Assembly (NCBI RefSeq): GCF_946478805.1
Contig: NZ_CAMLDC010000019.1
Location: 1 to 64,000 of the forward strand
DNA: 64,000 nt
Direction: 5' to 3'
Origin: an uncultured Fluviicola sp.
Lineage (GTDB): Bacteria > Bacteroidota > Bacteroidia > Flavobacteriales > Crocinitomicaceae
This document shows positions 35,277-42,306 of the stretch, in pieces (position 1 is the stretch's first letter; the number at the start of each line of letters is the position of its first letter). Below the pieces are notes generated by a model. That model was not told the DNA's origin and made no database searches. It was given only the letters and a program-made list of their open reading frames with translations. The translations under genes were made by a program, and so were the position numbers.

Positions 35277-36068
35277 TAGCAACTTCTTTGCTTTCTCCCA
35301 ATAAACATCCATTTCTTCCAGTGACATTTCTGTCATGTTCTGTGCATCTTCTGTTATCAGTTCCTCCATTTTTTGAAAGCGTGCCTTGAACTTCCTGTTG
35401 GTAGATTCCAAGGCGTCTTCCGGATTGATGTTGATAAAACGGGCGTAGTTCACCAAAGAGAACAATACATCTCCGAATTCGTCCTGGATCTGTTCCTGAT
35501 CTCTGGTTTGCTGTGCTTCATGAAGTTCGGAAAATTCTTCGATCACTTTATTTTTCACATCTTCTATGTCGGACCATTCGAAACCGATTCCTTTAACCTT
35601 TTCTTGAATTCGCATTGCCTTGATAAGAGCCGGAAGGGTATTTGGAACACCTTCTAAAACCGATTTCTTTCCTTCTTTCAGTTTGATCTTCTCCCAATTC
35701 GCTTTCACTTCTTCTTCCGAATCAACAGTTACGTCTCCATAAATATGCGGGTGACGGTGAATCAACTTATCACAAATACCATTTAAAACACTGGTAACAT
35801 CAAAGGCTCCTAATTCCGAACCTATTTTGGAATAGAAGACCAGGTGTAAAAATAAATCTCCCAGTTCGCCTTGAATACCGGTCAGGTCGTTTACCTGAAT
35901 CGCATCTGCCAATTCATACGTTTCCTCAATGGTCAGGTGTCTCAATGATTGGATCGTTTGTTTTTTATCCCAAGGACATTTTTCACGTAATTCATCCATG
36001 ATGGTTAACAAGCGCCCGAAAGCCTCCAATCTCGGATCTGAGTTTAAATTATTATTAGCTAATTCCAT
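35265..36068 (-). CDS. mazG: Nucleoside triphosphate pyrophosphohydrolase MazG
   Basis: A 267-residue protein with two tandem MazG domains, full length for the E. coli-type enzyme that hydrolyses (d)NTPs to monophosphate and pyrophosphate. The first domain has EKCPWDKKQTIQSL and EELGDLFLH-like GELGDLFLHLVFYSKIG; the second has GFEWSDIEDVKNKVIEEFSELHEA and DEFGDVLFSLVNYAR with the EExxE/ExxD metal ligands. The frame runs up to 36083, but the -7 element TACATTTG lies at 36073-36080, so the ATG at 36068 (MELANNN) is the likely start. The last codons and stop are made by an AT-rich repeat. Confidence 0.95.
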   Translation of the reverse strand: MELANNNLNSDPRLEAFGRLLTIMDELREKCPWDKKQTIQSLRHLTIEETYELADAIQVNDLTGIQGELGDLFLHLVFYSKIGSELGAFDVTSVLNGICDKLIHRHPHIYGDVTVDSEEEVKANWEKIKLKEGKKSVLEGVPNTLPALIKAMRIQEKVKGIGFEWSDIEDVKNKVIEEFSELHEAQQTRDQEQIQDEFGDVLFSLVNYARFININPEDALESTNRKFKARFQKMEELITEDAQNMTEMSLEEMDVYWEKAKKLLRKN

Positions 36069-36072
36069 CCTG

Positions 36073-36080
36073 CAAATGTA
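36073..36080 (-). promoter_or_regulatory. -7 element TACATTTG, 4 nt from mazG ATG
   Basis: Minus-strand TACATTTG followed by CAGG and the ATG at 36068. This predicts a leaderless mazG mRNA. Confidence 0.5.
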
Positions 36081-36096
36081 CATAGAACAAAATTTG

Positions 36097-36104
36097 TAAT
36101 TTTG
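36097..36104 (+). promoter_or_regulatory. -7 element TAATTTTG, 4 nt from deacylase ATG
   Basis: Plus-strand TAATTTTG followed by GATT and the ATG at 36109. With the mazG element it makes a divergent promoter pair inside a 40-bp gap. Confidence 0.5.
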
Positions 36105-36108
36105 GATT

Positions 36109-37215
36109 ATGAAAATTGCCTTGCTGTTTTTTTTGTTACCTGTATTTTGCTATTCTCAGGAAAGTAGAATAGATGATTGGGGCTTGTCTTTGAAAGGGAA
36201 GTCGGGTTTTTTGGCTGCGCATCATGGTACCATGGGACATCTTTACAAAGACCGGCTTTTTGCGGGTGAACTTTCCTTCAGTAAACACATGCGATCGAAA
36301 GATTGGAGTGAAGAATATCGGAATCCGTATGTTGGTGTAACACTTTATGGTTCCAATCTGGGGAATAAGGAAATCCTGGGATATGGCTTCGGAGCATATG
36401 GATTTATCGAATTTCCTTGGACAAGAGGTAAAAAACATGTCTTTACATGCAAGCTTGGAGCTGGTTTGGGAGGGGTTACCAAGGTATATGACAAGGATAA
36501 AAATCCGAAGAATGTACCTATGAGTACTTTTCTGAATGCACTTATTTGTTTGGGAATTCAAGGCCGTTGGTATATTAAACCGGAGCACGCGCTGATCTAT
36601 AGTTTGGATTTGACTCACTTTTCCAACGGGTCGAGCAAAGTGCCCAATTTGGGAGTGAATATGCCCTACATCGGTTTGGGTTATGAATATACAATCAAAA
36701 AGAAGGAGACTCCTCCCGGTTTCAAATTGGCAAAATTCGAGCATGTTCCCTTCTTTAAAAGCTGGAATGCTTCAGTGGTAGGCATCATTTCCGATAAACA
36801 GATTTTTCCGACCGGAGGAAAGCGTTACCCTGTTTTTGCTCTGAGTGGAATACTTCACAAGCAATTCAAACCGAAAGTCGGAATGGAGATCGCATTGGAT
36901 GTCATTTCCAAGCAGGCAATCACCCATTACAGGGAGTATATTCCAAAAACGCAGGTGACGATTTTACAGTTAGGTGCGTTTGTCGGTTACAACATCCCTT
37001 TGGACAAGTTTCGGTTCGTGATCGGGATGGGAGCTTATATCAAGGATCGGTACGATCCGGATGGAATGTTTTATCACCGTGTGGGAATGCGTTACCAGTT
37101 CCAGAATGGATTATTGTTGAATTTGGTCCTGAAATCACATTGGGCGAAAGCCGATTATGTTGAATACGGTGTTGGGTACACCTTTAATTATAAGGGAAGA
37201 TATCATGCGAAGTAG
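36109..37215 (+). CDS. PagL-like lipid A deacylase / acyloxyacyl hydrolase family protein
   Basis: A 368-residue outer-membrane protein with a signal peptide (about 1-16). The barrel contains the family signature LDLTHFSNGSSKVPNLGVN with His170, Ser172, Asn173 and Asn184, which corresponds to the catalytic His-Ser region of PagL (lipid A 3-O-deacylase). It is longer than the roughly 170-residue proteobacterial PagL, with an additional C-terminal barrel-like half (about 205-368), as in many Bacteroidota homologues. Inferred role: trimming lipid A acyl chains in the outer membrane. It overlaps the next gene by 11 bp. Confidence 0.8.
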   Translation: MKIALLFFLLPVFCYSQESRIDDWGLSLKGKSGFLAAHHGTMGHLYKDRLFAGELSFSKHMRSKDWSEEYRNPYVGVTLYGSNLGNKEILGYGFGAYGFIEFPWTRGKKHVFTCKLGAGLGGVTKVYDKDKNPKNVPMSTFLNALICLGIQGRWYIKPEHALIYSLDLTHFSNGSSKVPNLGVNMPYIGLGYEYTIKKKETPPGFKLAKFEHVPFFKSWNASVVGIISDKQIFPTGGKRYPVFALSGILHKQFKPKVGMEIALDVISKQAITHYREYIPKTQVTILQLGAFVGYNIPLDKFRFVIGMGAYIKDRYDPDGMFYHRVGMRYQFQNGLLLNLVLKSHWAKADYVEYGVGYTFNYKGRYHAK

Positions 37216-37945
37216 TTTTTTTATTTTATCCATCGTGTTACTGGTTTTTTCGTGTAAGAAACCGGAAAACAGGACCTGCTTTAAGTTTTTGGGTTCGGAA
37301 ACCATCAAAGAGATTCCACTTGCTTATTTTGATCGCCTGGACTTAAGGGAACACGTGGAATTTGTTCTGATACAGGATTCATTGGACAAAGTGGTCTTGA
37401 AAGGAGGGAAGAATTTATTGAATTTGATTGAGGTCAACGTTGCAGATGGTTTATTGACCATTGAAAATAAGAACCGGTGTGGTTTTTTGAGAAATGCAAA
37501 AAAAGTGGTTGTAGCAGAGATTCATTTCACTAAATTGATCAATGTTCGCTTCATCGGAACAGAACCATTGAGAAGTCAGGGAACAATTCATACGGATTAT
37601 TTCACCTTTTACAGTAGGGATGGGGCAGGAGATGTCAATTTGGATCTGAATGCAATCCAGGTTGATGCGGAAGCAAATCACGGATGGTGTAACTTCACCT
37701 TAACCGGCATTACCCAAAAAGCGCGTATTTGTGCTAAAAGCAATAGTTATTGTGATGTCACCGGGTTGACAGTAACAGATTCGATTTATGTTGCTTCGGA
37801 AACAGTCGGTGATATTAAGATTAATGCTGATAATTTGATTATTCGCGGATACATCACCGAAACAGGGAATATTTTGTACGCAGGAAATCCGATCGGTGTG
37901 GATGTGTTGATGAACGGAACCGGAAAAGTATATGAAATAAAGTAG
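37205..37945 (+). CDS. Head-GIN domain (DUF2807) lipoprotein
   Basis: A 246-residue lipoprotein with lipobox VFSC (Cys17). The mature part is a right-handed beta-helix-like domain of the head-GIN/DUF2807 kind: FDRLDLREHVEFVLIQ, LLNLIEVNVADGLLTIENKN and repeated short beta turns such as VAEIHFTKLINVRFIGTEPL. Function is unknown in the family. The frame is open upstream to 37157, but the ATG at 37205 begins the signal peptide and gives an 11-bp overlap with the deacylase gene, suggesting one operon. Its TAG stop lies inside a GC-rich palindrome. Confidence 0.8.
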   Translation: MRSSFFILSIVLLVFSCKKPENRTCFKFLGSETIKEIPLAYFDRLDLREHVEFVLIQDSLDKVVLKGGKNLLNLIEVNVADGLLTIENKNRCGFLRNAKKVVVAEIHFTKLINVRFIGTEPLRSQGTIHTDYFTFYSRDGAGDVNLDLNAIQVDAEANHGWCNFTLTGITQKARICAKSNSYCDVTGLTVTDSIYVASETVGDIKINADNLIIRGYITETGNILYAGNPIGVDVLMNGTGKVYEIK

Positions 37946-37969
37946 GGTCGCGATGTATCGCGACCCTAC
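37942..37969. repeat. GC-rich palindromic repeat (copy 4) containing a stop codon
   Basis: A 28-bp palindrome: arms GTAGGGTCGCGAT and ATCGCGACCCTAC around a central GT. The stop codon TAG of the head-GIN gene is positions 37943-37945, in the left arm. A second stem-loop follows at 37975. Confidence 0.9.
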
Positions 37970-37974
37970 AGAAA

Positions 37975-38002
37975 AAAAGCTCCAACATCTGTTGGAGCTT
38001 TT
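37975..38002. terminator. Bidirectional Rho-independent terminator
   Basis: Stem AAAAGCTCCAAC/GTTGGAGCTTTT with T runs on both strands, between convergent genes. Confidence 0.92.
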
Positions 38003-38003
38003 T

Positions 38004-38666
38004 TTATTTTCCTCTTTTCAATTGCATCAGCACTTTGAAAGCTTTGTCGACATGATCTTGTTTCACGATAATTGTAAACTCATTTGCTGTTGAAACGATT
38101 TCCACGATGTTAAGACCTTCCCAGGCAAGGTGTTTCAGGATATAGTAATAGATACCGTATACTTCTGAATTCACGGCAGGAAGCTTAACGGTAATGGATG
38201 CCAAATCTCTTGTATGGGATTTTAACCGCTCATTGATCAATAAGTTCTCAACTCTTGGAGAAATGCTCTGTGAGCAAATAACAGTTGTTTCGGTAACTCC
38301 TCTGCAGATAGTGTAGAAGATATCCGATTCCGAATTTACAAGTTGAACCAAATCAGCCTGCTTTAAACGCAAAGACTCGGTATTTTCAAATGTAAAGTCT
38401 TCCAGGTTCGATCGGACTAAAAAGTCTCCCAACTCTCCAATGATGTTGGTGATTTTAATATTTAAGCGGTGGTAAAGACCCGGAGACATACGTTTGATTG
38501 CCATTACAATCGCTCCTTCTTTTACTTCTTTTCCTAACGCTTCTTCAATCTCAGGTTTGATTTTTCGTGCTAACGAAGAAATATTGATCAGATCGTCTGT
38601 CATCGCCTCACGCAAGAATGGACTCCTTCCAATAATTTCTTCTGTTATTTTTCCAATTGATAACAT
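38004..38666 (-). CDS. ACT-domain-like regulatory protein
   Basis: A 220-residue cytoplasmic protein. The C-terminal 60 residues (SITVKLPAVNSEVYGIYYYILKHLAWEGLNIVEIVSTANEFTIIVKQDHVDKAFKVL, given by its ends) have the beta-alpha-beta-beta-alpha-beta pattern of an ACT domain as in aspartate kinases. The N-terminal 120 residues carry a helical segment and a second ACT-like stretch (HRLNIKITNIIGELGDFLVRSN). There is no kinase domain. It may sense an amino acid or regulate transcription; target unknown. It is a single gene with its own -7 element (TAAATTTG, 38692-38699). Confidence 0.65.
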   Translation of the reverse strand: MLSIGKITEEIIGRSPFLREAMTDDLINISSLARKIKPEIEEALGKEVKEGAIVMAIKRMSPGLYHRLNIKITNIIGELGDFLVRSNLEDFTFENTESLRLKQADLVQLVNSESDIFYTICRGVTETTVICSQSISPRVENLLINERLKSHTRDLASITVKLPAVNSEVYGIYYYILKHLAWEGLNIVEIVSTANEFTIIVKQDHVDKAFKVLMQLKRGK

Positions 38667-38691
38667 AATTTGGTTTGAATTAATAGGTGTG

Positions 38692-38699
38692 CAAATTTA
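38692..38699 (-). promoter_or_regulatory. -7 promoter element TAAATTTG
   Basis: Minus-strand match 25 nt before the ACT-like gene start at 38666. Confidence 0.5.
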
Positions 38700-38854
38700 A
38701 ACGAAAGCAATGGAAAAACGGTGGGAAACTGTTAGATTTTATACAAAATGAACAAACTATTGATTTCAACGAAGAAAACTTAATGTTTGATGAATATTCT
38801 GTTTGAGTAAGATTATGAAGCGGTTAAATCAATGAACTTTAGTTATAGTTAGTG

Positions 38855-39556
38855 TTATGCACGCGTACAATTCTTAACAAGATTTAAAACATATTCCAAT
38901 TGTTCTGTTTCGCTCATTTCAGAGTTGTCGACTACCAAAGCATCGTGTGCCTGGATCAACGGACTGATTGTCCTGGTACTGTCTATCCGGTCCCTGTGTT
39001 TCAGGTTTTCAAGAATTTCATCGAGGCTATTCGCTTCTCCTTTTGATTGCAATTCCAGGAATCGTCTTTGTGCACGGATTTCCGGTTTGGCAGTGATGAA
39101 AAGCTTTAATTCTGCTTTGGGAAAGACAACTGTTCCGATATCCCTTCCGTCCATCACAACACCACCGTTTTTACCCAATTCCTGTTGCTGTTTCACTAAG
39201 AATTCCCGGACTTCCATGATTGCGGCAACTTCACTGACGATATTTGCAACCTCCAATTGTCTGATGGGATATGAGACATCTTCCCCGTTTAAAATAACCG
39301 GACGATTGCCGTTGGAATCCGGTTCTCCAAATTGAATATGGATATGAGGAAGACTATTGACGATACATGTCAGGTTGATTTTGTGAGCACCCAAAGCACA
39401 TCCGTTTTTCAATGCATATAAGGCAACGCATCGATACATGGCTCCGGAGTCAATGAATGTATAATTCATTTTCTTTGCCAATGCTTTCGCAAGAGTACTT
39501 TTCCCGCAAGAAGAGAATCCGTCAATTGCAATTGTTATATGTTGCGTTGAATGCAT
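38855..39556 (-). CDS. cmk: (d)CMP kinase (cytidylate kinase)
   Basis: A 233-residue nucleoside monophosphate kinase that makes (d)CDP from (d)CMP. The P-loop is GFSSCGKS (13-20), the substrate region is FIDSGAMYRCVALYALKNG, and VMDGRDIGTVVFPKAELKLFITA carries the RDIGT motif diagnostic of Cmk; RRFLELQSKGE follows in the LID region. An upstream in-frame ATG at 39634 lies inside the terminator hairpin of the preceding gene, so its 26 extra codons are not real protein; the ATG at 39556 gives the normal start. It lies downstream of the porQ region, an association I recall from other Flavobacteriales. Confidence 0.95.
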   Translation of the reverse strand: MHSTQHITIAIDGFSSCGKSTLAKALAKKMNYTFIDSGAMYRCVALYALKNGCALGAHKINLTCIVNSLPHIHIQFGEPDSNGNRPVILNGEDVSYPIRQLEVANIVSEVAAIMEVREFLVKQQQELGKNGGVVMDGRDIGTVVFPKAELKLFITAKPEIRAQRRFLELQSKGEANSLDEILENLKHRDRIDSTRTISPLIQAHDALVVDNSEMSETEQLEYVLNLVKNCTRA

Positions 39557-39559
39557 GTG

Positions 39560-39567
39560 CGAATTTA
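39560..39567 (-). promoter_or_regulatory. -7-like element TAAATTCG, 3 nt from cmk ATG
   Basis: Minus-strand TAAATTCG directly before CAC and the ATG at 39556. It is a TTCG variant and predicts a leaderless mRNA if used. Confidence 0.3.
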
Positions 39568-39605
39568 GCTTAAAATGGATGGAAAGGCAATTTATTTCAA
39601 TAAAA

Positions 39606-39631
39606 AAGGGCTTGTCAATTGACAAGCCCTT
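39606..39631 (-). terminator. Rho-independent terminator (26-bp perfect palindrome)
   Basis: AAGGGCTTGTCAA/TTGACAAGCCCTT, followed on the minus strand by a T run. It ends the beta-barrel gene at 39659. Confidence 0.92.
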
Positions 39632-39658
39632 CATATTTCAATTAGATCATTCTAATAA

Positions 39659-40360
39659 TTAGAATCTCCATCCTAAACGGAAGTTTGTGATGAAGTTGTT
39701 GCTGAATGTACTAGATTTTACTTCTGGAGTAACTGTAGTTACTGTTGGAGAACCTGAAACAGTAACTTCTCTTGTACCGTCTTTAGCTGTAGTAGCACCA
39801 AATCCTAAACCAAGCTCTAAACCTACGTAGAAGTTTTCAGCAAAGTAAAAATCAGTACCTGCAACTAAATTCACTCCGAACATGCTTGTTTTTGCAGTAA
39901 ATTTCTCAGCGTAATTAAGTGCGTAAACTGCATTCCCTGCAATTAAACCAGCATTATCACCAGTTTCTTTCATTCCACCCATTCCGAATTTGATATCTAA
40001 ACCAACATACGGGGATAAACGTGCAGTACCTTCAAAGTGGTATTCAGCACCAACTGCGATGTTTGTGTTAGATCTTTTTGTTTCGTATGTTCCTGAATTA
40101 CCAGTTCCATCTGCAAACTCATAAGCGTTTAACGTTGTTTTTGCGTTGTCAAGTCCAACAGTCAAACGAACTGCTATGTTTGATGTAACAAAATAACGTA
40201 AACGAAGTGCTGGAGCAGTGAAATTTAAATTTGTACCACCACCTAAACCAGACAATCCGATTTGTCCTTCAACAGACAATGGGTTTCCTTCAGTAGGTTT
40301 TTGAGCCATTACAGCAGTGGATAAAATGATTCCACCTAAAAGTAAACTTAACTTTTTCAT
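39659..40360 (-). CDS. Outer-membrane beta-barrel protein (OmpA-type barrel)
   Basis: A 233-residue protein with a signal peptide ending STAVMAQ (about residue 20) and an eight-strand-like barrel: IGLSGLGGGTNLNFTAPALRLRYFV, NTNIAVGAEYHF, LSPYVGLDIKFGMGG, FYVGLELGLGFGA and the C-terminal FITNFRLGWRF. It is the commonest type of small Bacteroidota outer-membrane protein; no ligand is indicated. A -7 element TAGATTTG (40385-40392) lies 24 nt before the ATG at 40360, so the in-frame ATG at 40387, which overlaps that element, is not the start. Confidence 0.85.
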   Translation of the reverse strand: MKKLSLLLGGIILSTAVMAQKPTEGNPLSVEGQIGLSGLGGGTNLNFTAPALRLRYFVTSNIAVRLTVGLDNAKTTLNAYEFADGTGNSGTYETKRSNTNIAVGAEYHFEGTARLSPYVGLDIKFGMGGMKETGDNAGLIAGNAVYALNYAEKFTAKTSMFGVNLVAGTDFYFAENFYVGLELGLGFGATTAKDGTREVTVSGSPTVTTVTPEVKSSTFSNNFITNFRLGWRF

Positions 40361-40384
40361 GTTATAAATTATTATTGGTTTGGG

Positions 40385-40392
40385 CAAATCTA
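40385..40392 (-). promoter_or_regulatory. -7 promoter element TAGATTTG
   Basis: Minus-strand match 24 nt before the barrel gene ATG at 40360. Confidence 0.5.
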
Positions 40393-40500
40393 CGTATTAA
40401 AAAGATTCAGGTTACAAAAACATGTTAACAAATTTCGGTGAATAACTTAGAAATAAGTCAATTAATTAAGTGTAATATACTGATTAAAAGGAAGGTGTAT

Positions 40501-41526
40501 TTACTTTTTGGAAAGTAAAAAAGTTAGGGTTAGACCATGCTGACTGCCTGCAGCGGAATAGATATACCACCCGTAATCAATGCTGAAACGCTTGAATGCC
40601 ATTCCTGCTCCAAAACTGAATCCTGCCAGGCCACCTCTACCTACGATGGCCAGTTCTTTTCGTCGTTGATAATCAAAGGCAGTCCGTATCTGGATCTTCT
40701 TTCCGATCAGAACTTCCAATTGCAGTTTACCATGTCGGGCAAGGTTATCAAAGAACCCGGATTTTTTAACTTGAATGGTATCGCCGGTTAATGGGTCTAC
40801 CCGTGCTTTCGCATTGGGATCTACATAGGAAAGATTCCATTGTTGTAAATGTTGGGCGACCAGACTGATTCGAAATGGTGCATGTCTCAATCTGTGTGAA
40901 ATACCTAATTGAACTTCCAAAGGCAAGGGATTTTTTTCTTTTGTATAGCCTTTCCACTGAACTCCCAGGTTTTTGATAACACCCACTATATTCAGATTGC
41001 GTGCTGAATCCCGGTAAAGTCCGGCAATGTCCAGGCACGTTCCAAAAGCAGTATACGAATCCAATTGGGAATAGAGGATATTCAATGTTGCTCCGACCGA
41101 CATCCGTTCATTAAAGGAATGCTGTGCACTTGCTCCTAAAATAAAATCACCGGGTGAAAATGTTCCCAGGTTGGTTCCATCAATATCCGTGCGTTTCATT
41201 TTTCCGTAAGAAGAGTAGCGGAAATTCAGCATTCCCATTGTGTTTCTTATCTTTCGTGCATATGTCAATGCTCCGGTATTCACACCGCTTGTCATGATGG
41301 ATTGATTGAACCCGAATCTTCCGTGCATTTGGTAATTCAGGATTGCCGGGTTATTCAATCCGAGGTTCAGATCATTATCATAAATGGTGATTGCATCGCC
41401 GCCCAGTCCCATTGTCCGTGCATTATACTGGGAATTCAGATTCTGAAATGAATGAATCCCGCCTGTTTGTGCAACAGCTATAAATGGAACCGTAATAAGT
41501 AATATGAGCGCCAGTTTAAATTTCAT
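40501..41526 (-). CDS. porQ: Type IX secretion system protein PorQ
   Basis: A 341-residue outer-membrane protein with a signal peptide (about 1-19). The sequence right after it, GGIHSFQNLNSQYNARTMGLGGDAITIYDNDLNLGLNNPA (given by its ends), is characteristic of PorQ, as is the FadL/PorV-like barrel that follows and ends QHGLTLTFLLSKK. PorQ with PorU, PorV and PorZ forms the cell-surface attachment complex of T9SS, handling cargo such as the several sorting-domain proteins in this window. The ATG at 41526 gives a clean signal peptide; three more codons upstream are possible. It follows the YfcE-type gene by 15 bp. Confidence 0.88.
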   Translation of the reverse strand: MKFKLALILLITVPFIAVAQTGGIHSFQNLNSQYNARTMGLGGDAITIYDNDLNLGLNNPAILNYQMHGRFGFNQSIMTSGVNTGALTYARKIRNTMGMLNFRYSSYGKMKRTDIDGTNLGTFSPGDFILGASAQHSFNERMSVGATLNILYSQLDSYTAFGTCLDIAGLYRDSARNLNIVGVIKNLGVQWKGYTKEKNPLPLEVQLGISHRLRHAPFRISLVAQHLQQWNLSYVDPNAKARVDPLTGDTIQVKKSGFFDNLARHGKLQLEVLIGKKIQIRTAFDYQRRKELAIVGRGGLAGFSFGAGMAFKRFSIDYGWYIYSAAGSQHGLTLTFLLSKK

Positions 41527-41541
41527 ATGTGGCAATAACGT

Positions 41542-42063
41542 TTAAATTTTGTCTTCATTGTTCAGGTTCGATCTTTTTCCGAATTCAATCACTTCCATTT
41601 GTTCGATTTTCGTCCCGTTTATCTGGAATCGAAGTGCAGTTTGCATGGTGTGAAATCCTTTGTTTCCGCATGCCCCGGGGTTTAGCCAAAGCAGATTCTT
41701 GCTTTTGTCCTGCTGAACCAACAATATATGTGAATGTCCACAGATAAAGATATTCGGCTTCGTTTCACGGATGAAATCCACTGCATTCTTACTATATCTT
41801 CCGGGTCTTCCGGCTATATGGGTCATGGAAACAGAAAGTCCTTCAATGTGAAAGTTCAGGTATTCCGGGAATTCAGAACGAATTTTCGTGTCATCGATAT
41901 TTCCATAAACAGCTCGTAACGGTTTGAAGGTTTTTAACCGATCGGTAACATCCAGGCTTCCGATATCTCCGGCGTGCCATATTTCATCCACATCTTTGAA
42001 TAATTCAAAAACGCGTTCCGGAAGAAATCCATGGGTGTCGGATAGTAAGCCAATTTTTACCAT
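41542..42063 (-). CDS. YfcE/MJ0936-type metallophosphoesterase
   Basis: A 173-residue phosphodiesterase with the metal-site motifs in order: LLSDTHG near the start, WHAGDIG, YGNID, CGHSHI and NPGACGN. This matches the YfcE/MJ0936 family, small phosphodiesterases with activity on model substrates and unclear physiological targets. No signal peptide, so cytoplasmic. It is immediately upstream of porQ and probably shares its transcript; a functional link is not implied. Upstream is an AT-rich repeat region shared with the divergent pdhA gene. Confidence 0.92.
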   Translation of the reverse strand: MVKIGLLSDTHGFLPERVFELFKDVDEIWHAGDIGSLDVTDRLKTFKPLRAVYGNIDDTKIRSEFPEYLNFHIEGLSVSMTHIAGRPGRYSKNAVDFIRETKPNIFICGHSHILLVQQDKSKNLLWLNPGACGNKGFHTMQTALRFQINGTKIEQMEVIEFGKRSNLNNEDKI

Positions 42064-42099
42064 AAACTGAATCGAATACCTACAAAACTAAACATTTTA

Positions 42100-42252
42100 A
42101 GAAATTGAAAATTGAAAATGGAGAATTGAAAAGGATGATTCACCTTAGTTAATTCGTGATTTACTCCTTTTAATAGATAAGAATCTCACTTTTTACTTTT
42201 CAATTCTTTGTTTGACAAACTAATTCGCATTTCGGCATTCGTAATTCGCAAT
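42100..42252. repeat. AT-rich repeat-bearing divergent intergenic region
   Basis: AAATTGAAAATTGAAAATGGAG-type words (42102-42123, shown by type only) face a reverse-complement block TTTTTACTTTTCAATTC (42190-42206). Then come ATTCGTAATTCGCAATT words (42237-42253), like the ACGAATT tandem at 60.3 kb. Confidence 0.6.
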
Positions 42253-42270
42253 TAAATGCGGACTTCTTTC

Positions 42271-42278
42271 TATATTTG
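42271..42278 (+). promoter_or_regulatory. -7 element TATATTTG that decides the pdhA start
   Basis: Plus-strand TATATTTG, 28 nt before the ATG at 42307. The in-frame ATG at 42256 lies upstream of it and would not be transcribed from here. Confidence 0.55.
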
Positions 42279-42306
42279 TCCGTTAAACAAACAAAAATTG
42301 GTAAGC

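Noticed and set aside
39557..39634. N-terminal extension of Cmk (MKGLSIDKP...)
   Set aside because: These codons are the terminator hairpin of the upstream barrel gene read as protein. The conserved Cmk N-terminus begins at 39556.
42256..42306. Longer pdhA start
   Set aside because: It lies upstream of the -7 element TATATTTG at 42271, and the added residues do not resemble E1 alpha.
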